From positions 1-64,000 of the forward strand of contig NZ_SJKD01000001.1 in the NCBI RefSeq assembly GCF_004331485.1: a DNA stretch of 64,000 bases, in the 5' to 3' direction. Shown piece by piece: positions 8,253 to 15,599 of the stretch (the first letter of the stretch is position 1; every line of letters starts with the position of its first letter). The notes below the pieces were generated by a model, which saw nothing but the letters and a program-made list of their open reading frames with translations, was not told the origin of the DNA and made no database searches. This DNA is from Kribbella capetownensis (lineage in GTDB: Bacteria; Actinomycetota; Actinomycetes; Propionibacteriales; Kribbellaceae). The translations under genes were made by a program, and so were the position numbers.

Positions 8253-8927
8253 TCATCCGGTTTTGACGGTCAGTTGTGGCTTCAGGCTGGTCGGCTTCAG
8301 CTCCTTGCGAACCAGCGCTTCGATATCGGCAAGCCCACCGCTGTTCTTCGTCGCGGTGAGGCGCGCCGCCTTGCTGCCGGTCGAAAGCTGGGCCTCGAGT
8401 TCTCGCGCCATCGCCTCGAGCTGTTGCCGGCCGTGCCGCGAGAACGCGCGGTGCTTGCTGGTGACAACGACGATCTGCACCGCGACGGCCGAGGTCGTGC
8501 AGCCGGAACAGGCCGCGTTGACCGCGAAGGCACGGTTTCGAGCCGTGACCGTCGCACCGGGACGGACCACGACAACCTGCACGGACACGCTGGTCGCTCG
8601 GCAGTTGCTGCAACTCGACCAGGCGTTCGCGACGTTGTCCGCCGTACGCTTCTTGGCCTTGTTCACGTAGATGACCTGCACTGCCGAAGCGCTGGCGCTG
8701 CACGAGTCGCAGGTCGCCGTTGCGGTGGCCACGGCATCTGCCTGGGCTCGCTTGCCGCGGGCACGTTCGAACATGGCGGTCCGGTCGGTGTCCGAGCTGC
8801 CGGCCGTCGCAGGGTTGGCGGACGCGACCAGGTCGAAGTCCTGGCCGCTGCGGAACGTGAGGACGCTCGCGCCCATGACGAGGGACGCAACGACGGTGAT
8901 CGCTTGGAGTCGCCGGCTGAGGTTCAT
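8253..8927 (-). CDS. Exported CxxC-repeat protein
   Basis: A 224-aa protein with an N-terminal hydrophobic signal or anchor (about residues 9-25), then three repeats of 33-34 residues centred on CDSC (73-76), CSNC (106-109) and CSGC (140-143). Each CxxC is followed eight residues after its second Cys by Gln (84, 117, 151) within an alternating hydrophobic strand such as SVSVQVVVV or AVAVQIVVV. The tail (about 160-224) is helical and charged. The repeats share this frame with the two small peptides upstream in the operon. The ATG overlaps the M50-MinD stop (ATGA), so translation is coupled. CxxC pairs outside the cell could form disulfides or bind metal. Function unknown. Confidence 0.75.
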   Translation of the reverse strand: MNLSRRLQAITVVASLVMGASVLTFRSGQDFDLVASANPATAGSSDTDRTAMFERARGKRAQADAVATATATCDSCSASASAVQVIYVNKAKKRTADNVANAWSSCSNCRATSVSVQVVVVRPGATVTARNRAFAVNAACSGCTTSAVAVQIVVVTSKHRAFSRHGRQQLEAMARELEAQLSTGSKAARLTATKNSGGLADIEALVRKELKPTSLKPQLTVKTG

Positions 8928-11233
8928 GAGGCTCCTTCGCCTGTCAGGGACGGATCAACCACCGACACGGGACTCCAGCGGTTCGTGGTGAAGCCGCCGG
9001 CGACCAGTTCGGCCAGTTCCAGGTACGCATCGCGGGTTGCGGAGCGCAAGTCGTCGAGGCCGACCGCTGCTCCGCTGTCCAGCGCCGGGTCCCACGGGAT
9101 GCGGACCGTCCCGGCGCAGCGACTGTTGAAGTGGTTCTCGATCTCGTCGAGCTGGAGCCAGCGCGGCTTGCCTCTGGTCGTGTTGATCACGGCCACCGCG
9201 GACGACACCAGGTCGGCGTGCCCGTGCTGGTCCAGCCAGTCCAGCGTCCCGGCCGCGACCCGGGCGCCGTCGAGTGCCGGTGGCATCACGACGACGATCT
9301 GGTCAGCCTCCCGCAGGATGCCCTGAATGGCGCCGTCCAGGATGCCGGTGCCGGTATCGACCAGGATCAGGTTGTAGTGCTGGGTGAGCAGGTCGAGCAC
9401 GGCGCGGTAGTCCCGGTCGCCGAGCGCCTGGCTGATGGTCGGGTCGTCATCGGACGCGATCACCTCGAGCCGGCTCGGTGCCTGCGAGGTGTACTCGCGC
9501 AGATCGGCGTACTTCGTGATCAGATCGCGCTCGCCCAGGAGGTTGGTCACCGTGGCCGGGGACTCCCGGCGGACCCGGTAGATGAGCGAGCCGGCGTCAG
9601 GGTTCGCGTCGAGCGCGACCACTCGGTCGCCTCGGTGCATCGCGAGCGTGTGACCCAGCATCAGCGTAGTCGTGGTCTTTCCAGCCCCGCCCTTGCGGCT
9701 CAAGGTGACCACTCTGCGCGGGCCGCGCAGCGCCGTACGGACCCGGTCGATCCGCTCCAGCTCGCGCTGCTCGGCGAGGCTGGGCCCGACGTTGATCCGG
9801 CCACTCGAGACGAAGTACAGGCTGTGCCGCCATCCGTTCCGGGGTGGCGTCACCCGCCGGCGGAGCATCTTGTCCTCGGTGAACAGGGCAGCACCGGTCG
9901 CGCCGCTGATGTGGTCCATCGGTTCCTCCTCGGCCGGCGACGGCGGGGTCTGCCGGGTTCGAACCGCGCGTACGACGTGCAGCAGGGATCGGACGAGTAC
10001 GACGCTCAGCCCGACGATCGGGAGCGCGATCGCCAGCAGAGACAGCAGCGCGAGCGTCGCTGCGCCGATCTGCCCTGCCGCGACGAGTGTTCGTACGCCG
10101 GCCCACAACTCACTCGAGCGATCCCAGAACCCGGCGAGGTAGCCAGGGGCGTTCCAGGTCAGGAGGCCCAGACCGATGAGCAGGGCGGGGACGGTGACCA
10201 GCACCCAGGTCGTGACCACGATCCGGGTACGGAACCGCAGCGTCGCCACCCCGGCATCGTTGCGGCGACCCGGCAGAAGGCTCACCAGAATGGGCCGGAC
10301 ATGCCCGAAGAGATTCGGTACGCCGGCCAGGTCGCCGAGAATGTAGTACCCGTCGAACCGGACCACCGGCAGCAGTTGCTGGATGATCTCCAGGTGGGAC
10401 AGCGCGATCACCGCGAGCAGGGGCGCCCATCCGGTCCACAGGTACATCCCGGCCGCGACCACGATGTAGACCGCGTTGAAGTAGACGCCGCCCAGATCGG
10501 TCCGGAGCCGGCCGGCCCGGTTGAGCCGGTAGGCGCTGGTCACGTTCGTGTAGAACGCAGGGATCCAGAGGTAGAGCCCGACGCCGATCTGTCCGGGCTT
10601 GGCGCCGCCGTACCGGCAGCCGGCCGCGTGACCGAACTCGTGGAAGAGCGTGGCCAGTAGCAACAAGATCAGGACGGCCAGCACCCCGGCCGGATCGACC
10701 AGGGCGGCGAAGACGTCCGAGGCCGCCAGGGTGGTCAGCACCCAGACGTCGAAGGCGATCACGGCCGCCAGGACCGTGAAGATCACGGGCCGGTGGAACA
10801 ACGGTGCGAAGATCCGTGCGATCGTGCGGACCGCACCGGGCGGCAGCAGCACGCCGCGCACGCTCAACGCGAGCAGGGGATCCGCCTTCTCCTGTCCCAC
10901 CGGGGCGCCGTTCCAGAGCGCGACCAGGCCGGACGGACCGAGCTTGTCGTTGATCAGGCGGACCAGATCGTCGGAATCGAGACGCTGACCGTACGCGCGG
11001 CTCACCCGCTGCGCCAGCAGATCGGTCGACGAGCGTCCGTCGGCGTTGTCCACGATCAGGTAGAGCAGCTTGGTCAGCAGAACCATCTGCCGGTCGGCGC
11101 GTTCGACCAGATAGCGCTCGTCCCGGAACCCGGACCCCTCGTACCGCCCGAGCAGGCGTACGCCGCCGACCCGGCTCGGCCTGGGTCCGCCGCGCACCGG
11201 GACCGCGCGGAGGTGGTCTTCTGTCGTTGTCAC
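8924..11233 (-). CDS. M50-family membrane metalloprotease fused to MinD/ParA-like ATPase
   Basis: A 769-aa protein. Residues about 25-110 look like a PqqD-type winged-helix domain (YLVERADRQMVLL, then SRAYGQRLDSDDLVRLI). Residues about 135-420 hold several membrane segments with the M50 zinc site HEFGH (198-202) and the third-ligand region FDGYY (D294), as in putative peptide zinc metalloproteases. After a Pro/Glu linker, residues about 505-750 form a MinD/ParA ATPase with deviant Walker A KGGAGKTT (K514, K519) and VDTGTGILD. The ATPase half resembles MinD-like proteins of actinobacterial type VII secretion loci, but no ESX gene is near. GTG start; a G6 tract at 11245-11250 could be the ribosome site. 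It probably processes or moves the upstream peptides (inference). Confidence 0.85.
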   Translation of the reverse strand: MTTTEDHLRAVPVRGGPRPSRVGGVRLLGRYEGSGFRDERYLVERADRQMVLLTKLLYLIVDNADGRSSTDLLAQRVSRAYGQRLDSDDLVRLINDKLGPSGLVALWNGAPVGQEKADPLLALSVRGVLLPPGAVRTIARIFAPLFHRPVIFTVLAAVIAFDVWVLTTLAASDVFAALVDPAGVLAVLILLLLATLFHEFGHAAGCRYGGAKPGQIGVGLYLWIPAFYTNVTSAYRLNRAGRLRTDLGGVYFNAVYIVVAAGMYLWTGWAPLLAVIALSHLEIIQQLLPVVRFDGYYILGDLAGVPNLFGHVRPILVSLLPGRRNDAGVATLRFRTRIVVTTWVLVTVPALLIGLGLLTWNAPGYLAGFWDRSSELWAGVRTLVAAGQIGAATLALLSLLAIALPIVGLSVVLVRSLLHVVRAVRTRQTPPSPAEEEPMDHISGATGAALFTEDKMLRRRVTPPRNGWRHSLYFVSSGRINVGPSLAEQRELERIDRVRTALRGPRRVVTLSRKGGAGKTTTTLMLGHTLAMHRGDRVVALDANPDAGSLIYRVRRESPATVTNLLGERDLITKYADLREYTSQAPSRLEVIASDDDPTISQALGDRDYRAVLDLLTQHYNLILVDTGTGILDGAIQGILREADQIVVVMPPALDGARVAAGTLDWLDQHGHADLVSSAVAVINTTRGKPRWLQLDEIENHFNSRCAGTVRIPWDPALDSGAAVGLDDLRSATRDAYLELAELVAGGFTTNRWSPVSVVDPSLTGEGAS

Positions 11234-11244
11234 GATGCGGTTGT

Positions 11245-11273
11245 CCCCCCAGTGCGGGGGGCGCAGGCCCCCC
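11245..11273 (-). promoter_or_regulatory. Mutually exclusive G/C-tract hairpins before the M50-MinD start
   Basis: In transcript order the 63-base gap between peptide A and the protease holds a G6 tract (11268-11273), a C6 tract (11256-11261) and a second G6 tract (11245-11250). The first G6 plus C pairs with the C6 as a 7-bp stem with a CTGC loop. Alternatively the C6 pairs with the second G6, which is the only purine-rich site before the protease GTG at 11233 (11-base spacer). This would set a low protease-to-peptide ratio by partial termination or by hiding the ribosome site. Function is inferred. Confidence 0.5.
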
Positions 11274-11296
11274 GCCAGTTCCGTGCGCCGAAGAAG

Positions 11297-11494
11297 CTAA
11301 CGCTGGAACGCAGCCAGGTGCTGCAGTGCGGCGGCCGTGGCGGTCGAGCCGATCGTCCCCGCATTCACCGCGATCGCCAGGTTGACGGCCGTGATGTTGG
11401 TGATGTTGATCAGTGCCAGTGCCTCGCGCATGGGCAGCAGCTCGGCCGACTGGCCGGCGACGTCCGTACCCGAGATCCTGCCGAGATCCGTCAT
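11297..11494 (-). CDS. Small peptide A (paralogue of peptide B), candidate precursor or structural peptide
   Basis: A 65-aa peptide without cysteine. The N-terminal 20 residues are polar (GTDVAGQSAELL), followed by LPMREAL and then an Asn/Ala/Thr/Ile-rich segment. Asn sits at 30, 33, 38 and 44, and TIGS (47-50) is followed eight residues later by Gln58. It aligns without gaps to peptide B (offset two residues): LPxREAL, NxxNITAxNxAxAxNA and the S-x7-Q frame all match. The same frame recurs in the CxxC protein downstream. ggggg lies five bases before the ATG. The pattern could be a leader-core precursor for the M50 protease or an assembling beta peptide; I cannot choose from sequence. Confidence 0.7.
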   Translation of the reverse strand: MTDLGRISGTDVAGQSAELLPMREALALINITNITAVNLAIAVNAGTIGSTATAAALQHLAAFQR

Positions 11495-11566
11495 CGAAAC
11501 CCCCTCGTTCCCGCGGCGTGCGGACGGCGCACTGGGTCAACGCCGCCCGCACACCCGATTCGGCGG

Positions 11567-11758
11567 CTAGTGCTGGTGGACGAAAATCGTCTGCACAGCC
11601 ACGGCCTTCGCCGCTGAGAAGTGCGATGCTGCGTTGAGCGCCAGCGCCGTGTTGTTCGCCGTGATGTTCGCAAAGTTGAATGAACCCAGCGCCTCACGTT
11701 CGGGGAGAACCTGGACTTCTTCCAGGTCGAGCTCCACCGTTGTCACCTTCTCGTTCAT
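11567..11758 (-). CDS. Small peptide B (paralogue of peptide A), first gene of the operon
   Basis: A 63-aa peptide with an acidic N-terminal part (VELDLEEVQVLPEREAL) typical of RiPP leader regions, then an Asn/Ala-rich core (Asn at 28, 31, 35, 36, 42), SHFS (45-48), and AVAVQTIFV with Gln56 eight residues after Ser48. That last stretch matches repeat 3 of the exported CxxC protein (AVAVQIVVV), with Ser in place of both Cys. No Cys and few Ser/Thr argue against a lanthipeptide. The ribosome site ggaggggg precedes ATG 11758, the strongest in the operon, suggesting the peptide is made in excess. It lies first behind the SARP-type repeats. Confidence 0.7.
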   Translation of the reverse strand: MNEKVTTVELDLEEVQVLPEREALGSFNFANITANNTALALNAASHFSAAKAVAVQTIFVHQH

Positions 11759-11822
11759 GAGTCACCCCCTCCGCCCTTGTCGGTGCTCACAGCCAGTGGA
11801 TGCCTGTTGGCATCCTCAGGGT

Positions 11823-11862
11823 GTTGTCACAGCGTTGTCCCGGCGTTGTCACAGCGTTGTCA
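11823..11862. promoter_or_regulatory. Four 11-bp direct repeats (SARP-type binding site)
   Basis: GTTGTC occurs at 11823, 11834, 11845 and 11856, exactly 11 bp apart, with heptamers GTTGTCA, GTTGTCC, GTTGTCA and GTTGTCA. Heptamers repeated every 11 bp, one helical turn, are the hallmark of SARP-family regulator sites. A SARP gene lies 500 bp to the right. The site sits in the 225-bp gap between peptide B (leftward) and the 75-aa gene at 11984 (rightward), so it could activate either or both. The matching -10 element is not obvious. Confidence 0.7.
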
Positions 11863-11983
11863 GAAGACGGTGGTCGACGTAACGGCGTACTTCGGGGATC
11901 GTTGGGCTCATCGTGAGTCTCCCCGTGGCCCGAGCCCGAACGACGCCAGGCAGCCGGCCGGATGACTCCCGGGGGAGTGGATC

Positions 11984-12211
11984 ATGACCGATCACGCGCA
12001 GTCCGAGCCCGTGCCCGACGCGGCGGCACTGGTCATCCGGGTCTGGCGGGAACCGACCGATTTGGCCGGCATCAAGGCGCGCATCACCCGGCGGCCCGAT
12101 CTGGGCGCCGACGCCGAGACGACCGCTGTAGTGACCTCACCGGACGCCGTCTACAGCGAGGTCCGCGCCTGGCTCGAAGAGTTCGTCAACCGAACGGGCG
12201 GCCAGTCTTGA
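11984..12211 (+). CDS. 75-residue acidic protein of unknown function
   Basis: A 75-aa soluble protein with no signal or membrane segment. It opens with a flexible acidic end, then a beta-alpha pattern (ALVIRVWREP, GIKARITRR, AETTAVVTS), and ends with the helix VYSEVRAWLEEFVNRT. A gggggag lies seven bases before the ATG, so it is very likely expressed. It sits between the SARP-type repeats and the SARP gene and is divergent from the peptide operon, which suggests membership of that system, perhaps as an accessory or immunity-like factor (inference). I do not recognise a family. Confidence 0.65.
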   Translation: MTDHAQSEPVPDAAALVIRVWREPTDLAGIKARITRRPDLGADAETTAVVTSPDAVYSEVRAWLEEFVNRTGGQS

Positions 12212-12236
12212 CATCCGGCCATTCCTGTCCCATGTT
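12208..12236 (+). promoter_or_regulatory. Candidate promoter for the SARP gene
   Basis: TTGACA at 12208-12213, a 17-base spacer and CATGTT at 12231-12236 give a good vegetative-type -35 with a weak -10. Transcription would begin near 12243 and leave a leader of about 118 bases before the SARP start at 12361. It overlaps the stop of the 75-aa gene. Confidence 0.45.
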
Positions 12237-12360
12237 TCAGAGAGTGCGTGGCAATTGGTGGTTCAGCCGTCACGCACAGCGGGGACATCTGCGAGCAACA
12301 CAGCCGGGGGGCAGGCTCGACTGACGCGCGCCGTCGCATCCCCGAGGGGGAGGCCGTGCG

Positions 12361-13140
12361 GTGCGGACGTTCTTAGAGAGCGAATTTCGACTTCAGTTGC
12401 TCGGCGACTGGCTCCTGACCGTTGCCGACGAGCCGGCCGACGCGGCCGAACCGATCGATCTGCCGGCCGGTCCGCAGCACCTCATCGCGCTGCTGGCCCT
12501 CAACGGCCGCTGCGCACGGACCCACACGGCGGCGACGCTCTGGCCGGACTGCACCGACGAGGTCGCGGCCGCCCGTCTTCGCGCGGTTCTGTGGCGGCTG
12601 CGGCACCGGCATGTCGGCGTACCGCCCGTACTCGAGATCGGCGACTCCTCGCTGTCGCTGGCGGTCGACGTCGATGTGGACGTCGACCGTTTGCTTGACT
12701 GCGCCGAGCTGCTGATCCGCGACCACCCCGACCGCGGCACCGACGAGGCCGAAGACGCCGCTCTCGTCGTACTGCACTCCTCGGAACTTCTCCCCGGGTG
12801 GTACGACGACTGGGTGCTGGCCGCCCGCGAACGACTGCAGTACCTGCGGCTGGGCGCGCTCGACGCCCTCGCAACTAGGCGCCGACGGCAACGACGTACG
12901 CACGAAGCGCTCCAGGCCGCGCGGGCCGCGATCAGCATCGAACCGCTGCACGAGAGCGCGCACCGCACGATCGTCGAGACCCACTTGGACAATGGCGATC
13001 TCGTTGAGGCGATCAACCATTACCAACGATTCCAGGAGATGCTCGGCCGCGAACTGGGACTCCCACCCAGCGACCTGTTCCGCGAGGTCGTGAGCCCCTA
13101 CCTGGCCGTTGCCTCTCGCAAGGTGGCCCGAACTCGCTGA
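12361..13140 (+). CDS. SARP-family transcriptional activator (BTAD domain)
   Basis: A 259-aa protein of the Streptomyces antibiotic regulatory protein type. It has an OmpR-like winged helix at residues 5-95 (FRLQLLGDWLL, then LPAGPQHLIALLALNGR and AARLRAVLWRLRHR) and a bacterial transcriptional activation domain at about 100-245 (GWYDDWVLAARERLQYL, ending INHYQRFQEMLGRELGLPPS). It has no NB-ARC or TPR extension, so it is a small SARP. SARPs bind heptamer repeats 11 bp apart, and four such repeats lie upstream of the peptide operon at 11823-11862, the likely target. GTG start, placed where the winged helix begins. Its stop is 13 bp from the convergent LLM gene. Confidence 0.9.
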   Translation: MRTFLESEFRLQLLGDWLLTVADEPADAAEPIDLPAGPQHLIALLALNGRCARTHTAATLWPDCTDEVAAARLRAVLWRLRHRHVGVPPVLEIGDSSLSLAVDVDVDVDRLLDCAELLIRDHPDRGTDEAEDAALVVLHSSELLPGWYDDWVLAARERLQYLRLGALDALATRRRRQRRTHEALQAARAAISIEPLHESAHRTIVETHLDNGDLVEAINHYQRFQEMLGRELGLPPSDLFREVVSPYLAVASRKVARTR

Positions 13141-13153
13141 ACCCGGTCGGCCT

Positions 13154-14023
13154 TCAGGTCAGGCCGGTTGCGGCGGCGGTCAGGTTGATCTGGTGGGGGT
13201 CGGGGTTGGCGGGGAACAGGATCAGCTCGTCGCAGCCTGCGGCGGTGAAGCCGGTGACGGCGTCGGCGACTGCTTGTTCGGTGGTCAGGGCGTTGCCGAT
13301 GATCCGCTCGGCGTACGGGCCGGCGAAGCTGTAGTAGTCGCCGAGGTAGCGCCGCGCGTGCTCCTCGGCGTCGTCGCCGAGACTCACGTAGCCGATGGCG
13401 ACCAGGCGCGGCTGTCCTTCACGTCCCGCCTCGCGCCAGGCGCTCCTGGCCGTGTCGGCTGCGGCCGCGAAGGCGTCCGGACCGCCGGCGCCGAGGATCC
13501 AGCCGGCGCCGTACTCCGTCATCCGGCGGAAGGCGGCGGGAGAGCCACCACCGATGAGCAGCGGCGGGCCGCCTGGTTGCACCGGGGCCGGCCCGATCGC
13601 ACCGGCGTACCCGCGCGGCTCACCGGCCCACACCGCCCGCATCTCCGCGAGTTGCGCGTCGAACGCCTTGCCACGCTTCTCGTACGGCGATGCCGTCGCC
13701 TCGAAGTCGTCCGGCCTCGCTCCGACCGCGATGCCGACCGTCAACCGGCCGTCGGACAGACGATCCACGGTGGCCAGTTGCTTGGCCAGCAAGGCGCCGT
13801 TGCCACGGAACGGGCCGATCATGATGGCCGTCGTCAGACCGATCCGGCTGGTCACCGCCGCCGCGGCGGCCAGCGCCGGTATCGCGTCCAGATTCCCGTA
13901 CACGAGCCGGTCGAGCGTCGCCAGGGTGGAGAACCCGGCCTGCTCGGCGGCCTGCGCCCAATCCAGGATCAGTCGAGCGCGAATTCCCGGAATCGTGGAC
14001 GGCAGACCGACACCAACATCCAT
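13154..14023 (-). CDS. LLM-class flavin/F420-dependent oxidoreductase
   Basis: A 289-aa TIM-barrel oxidoreductase of the luciferase-like monooxygenase superfamily. Supporting segments are DWAQAAEQAGFSTLATLDRL (strand 1), LAAAAAVTSRIGLTTAI, LLAKQLATVDRLSDGRLTVGIAVGARPDDFEA and the late IGYVSLGDDAEEHARRYLGDYY. In actinobacteria this subgroup often uses coenzyme F420, but the cofactor and substrate are not certain here. The ATG at 14023 follows aaggag. It is divergent from the exported peptidase gene, with about 100 bases between them. Confidence 0.85.
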   Translation of the reverse strand: MDVGVGLPSTIPGIRARLILDWAQAAEQAGFSTLATLDRLVYGNLDAIPALAAAAAVTSRIGLTTAIMIGPFRGNGALLAKQLATVDRLSDGRLTVGIAVGARPDDFEATASPYEKRGKAFDAQLAEMRAVWAGEPRGYAGAIGPAPVQPGGPPLLIGGGSPAAFRRMTEYGAGWILGAGGPDAFAAAADTARSAWREAGREGQPRLVAIGYVSLGDDAEEHARRYLGDYYSFAGPYAERIIGNALTTEQAVADAVTGFTAAGCDELILFPANPDPHQINLTAAATGLT

Positions 14024-14126
14024 GAGAGCTCCTTGGTTGAAATGTTCGCGACCTCACCAGACTGCACCGTCGTCTTGACTCTGTCTTGGGTGGCGAGGAG
14101 GGTCGACAGCAGGGGTGGGGATTCCA

Positions 14127-15596
14127 ATGGATATCCGACGAATTCGCAAAGTACTGGCCGTCCTGGGTTCCGGGTTGCTGGTGTCGACGACATTCGTGTC
14201 GGCGGCACAGTCCGATACTGCGACCTCGCCGTACCACATCAACTTCGCGCCTTGTCCGGGATCGGCTGTGGTCCGGTGCGGCACGTTGCGCGTGCCCGCG
14301 GACTGGTCGGCCCCGAGGGGTCCGAAGATCACTGTGGCGGTGGCTCGCCGTCCCGCGGACGACCCTGCGCACCGGATCGGCACGCTGTTCTACAACCCCG
14401 GTGGTCCGGGCGACGGCGCGGTCGACAACGTCATCGCCGCCGAGACCTACTTCTCCGCGACGTTGCGGGCTCGGTTCGACATCGTCGGCCTCGATCCGAG
14501 AGGCGTCGGTGGCAGTACGCCGATCCGCTGCGGCGTACCGGCGCTGACCCCTGACTACGCGTTCTTCCCACGCACGCAAGCAGAGTTCGACGCGATGGTC
14601 GCGCACAATCGCGCGCTCGCGCGGAGCTGCCTGCAGCAGACCGGACCGCTGTTCGTGCACGCGGACACCGTGAGCGTGGCCCGCGACCACGAGGCGGTCC
14701 GGATCGCCCTGGGCGTCTCGAAGGTGAACTGGCTCGGGCTGTCCTACGGCACGCAGGTCGGAGCGCAGTACGCCCAACTGTTCCCGAAGCACACCCGAGC
14801 AATGGTTCTGGACGCGGCTCTCGACCACAGCAGCCCGGACGTACAACTGATCGCCGATGCGGCCAAGACCGTGGAGGAGGCGTTCGAGCGGTTCGCCGAC
14901 TGGTGTGACACCGCTCCCGACTGCGTCCTGCGGGGTCAAGACGTCCGTGCGGTGTACGACAACCTCGTCCGGAGCGCCGACCGGAATCCGATCCCGGTCG
15001 AAGGAGCCCTGCGCCCCGTCACCGGCGACGACATCCGGATGAACACCCCGAACTGGCTCGTCGCGAAGACACCCAACGTCCTCGCGGGAGAGCTGTCCTG
15101 GCCCGTCTTCTCGGAGGTCCTCAGGCGGGCCGTCGCCGGGGACGCGCAGTTCTTCGCCTTCCCGCCGCCCGGAGGTCCGACCGACTTCCTGTTCTCCCGG
15201 ATAGCAAATCACTGCGGTGACTACGTGTCCGGCATCCACACCTTCGCGGAGATGCGGCAGCGCGTCGAGATGGGCCGGCAGTTGGCGCCGCACCTGCAAG
15301 GCGCCTCGGAGTTCTGGCAGGGCGGCCTGTGCATCGGCTACCCCTTCAAGGTCGCCAACCCCCAGCGCAGCCTGAACGTGAAGGGCGTGCCCACCCTCAT
15401 CGTCCACGCGACCCACGACCCGTCCGTCTCCTACCAGTGGGCGTTCGGCCTGGCCGCCCAGATCCACGGCAGCAGCGTCCTCTCCCGCCTCGGCGACGGC
15501 CACACCTCCTACTACACCTCCGCCTGCGCCCGCGAAGCGACGGACCACTTCCTCCTCACCAAACAGTCCACCCCAGCCCCGGTCTGCACCACCTAG
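14127..15596 (+). CDS. Secreted alpha/beta hydrolase of the tripeptidyl aminopeptidase type
   Basis: A 489-aa exported serine hydrolase. It has an N-terminal signal peptide (VLAVLGSGLLVSTTFVSAAQS), an oxyanion region FYNPGGPGDGAVDN, the nucleophile elbow GLSYGTQVG near residue 210, and a TAP-like C-terminal domain with VHATHDPSVSY and GDGHTSYY, which supplies the acid and His. Relatives (SlpD/SlpE, tripeptidyl aminopeptidase) trim peptides outside the cell. No lipobox is evident, so it is probably secreted. I choose ATG 14127 because gggg precedes it at the right distance; a GTG at 14115 would add four residues. Confidence 0.85.
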   Translation: MDIRRIRKVLAVLGSGLLVSTTFVSAAQSDTATSPYHINFAPCPGSAVVRCGTLRVPADWSAPRGPKITVAVARRPADDPAHRIGTLFYNPGGPGDGAVDNVIAAETYFSATLRARFDIVGLDPRGVGGSTPIRCGVPALTPDYAFFPRTQAEFDAMVAHNRALARSCLQQTGPLFVHADTVSVARDHEAVRIALGVSKVNWLGLSYGTQVGAQYAQLFPKHTRAMVLDAALDHSSPDVQLIADAAKTVEEAFERFADWCDTAPDCVLRGQDVRAVYDNLVRSADRNPIPVEGALRPVTGDDIRMNTPNWLVAKTPNVLAGELSWPVFSEVLRRAVAGDAQFFAFPPPGGPTDFLFSRIANHCGDYVSGIHTFAEMRQRVEMGRQLAPHLQGASEFWQGGLCIGYPFKVANPQRSLNVKGVPTLIVHATHDPSVSYQWAFGLAAQIHGSSVLSRLGDGHTSYYTSACAREATDHFLLTKQSTPAPVCTT

Positions 15597-15599
15597 GGC

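Noticed and set aside
8924-11233. Type VII secretion locus suggested by the MinD-like ATPase
   Set aside because: No EccC-type ATPase, WXG100 proteins, EccB/D/E or mycosin in the neighbourhood.
11297-11758. Lanthipeptide, lasso peptide or daptide precursor
   Set aside because: No Cys in either peptide, no LanM/LanB, no asparagine synthetase-like cyclase and no aminotransferase or decarboxylating enzyme nearby.
12255-12698. Alternative 147-codon frame overlapping the SARP start
   Set aside because: Different frame from the clear SARP domain; Arg-rich shadow.
13620-15548. Open frame of 642 codons on - opposite the TAP-like peptidase
   Set aside because: Shadow frame; covers the end of one real gene and the antisense of another, no domain.
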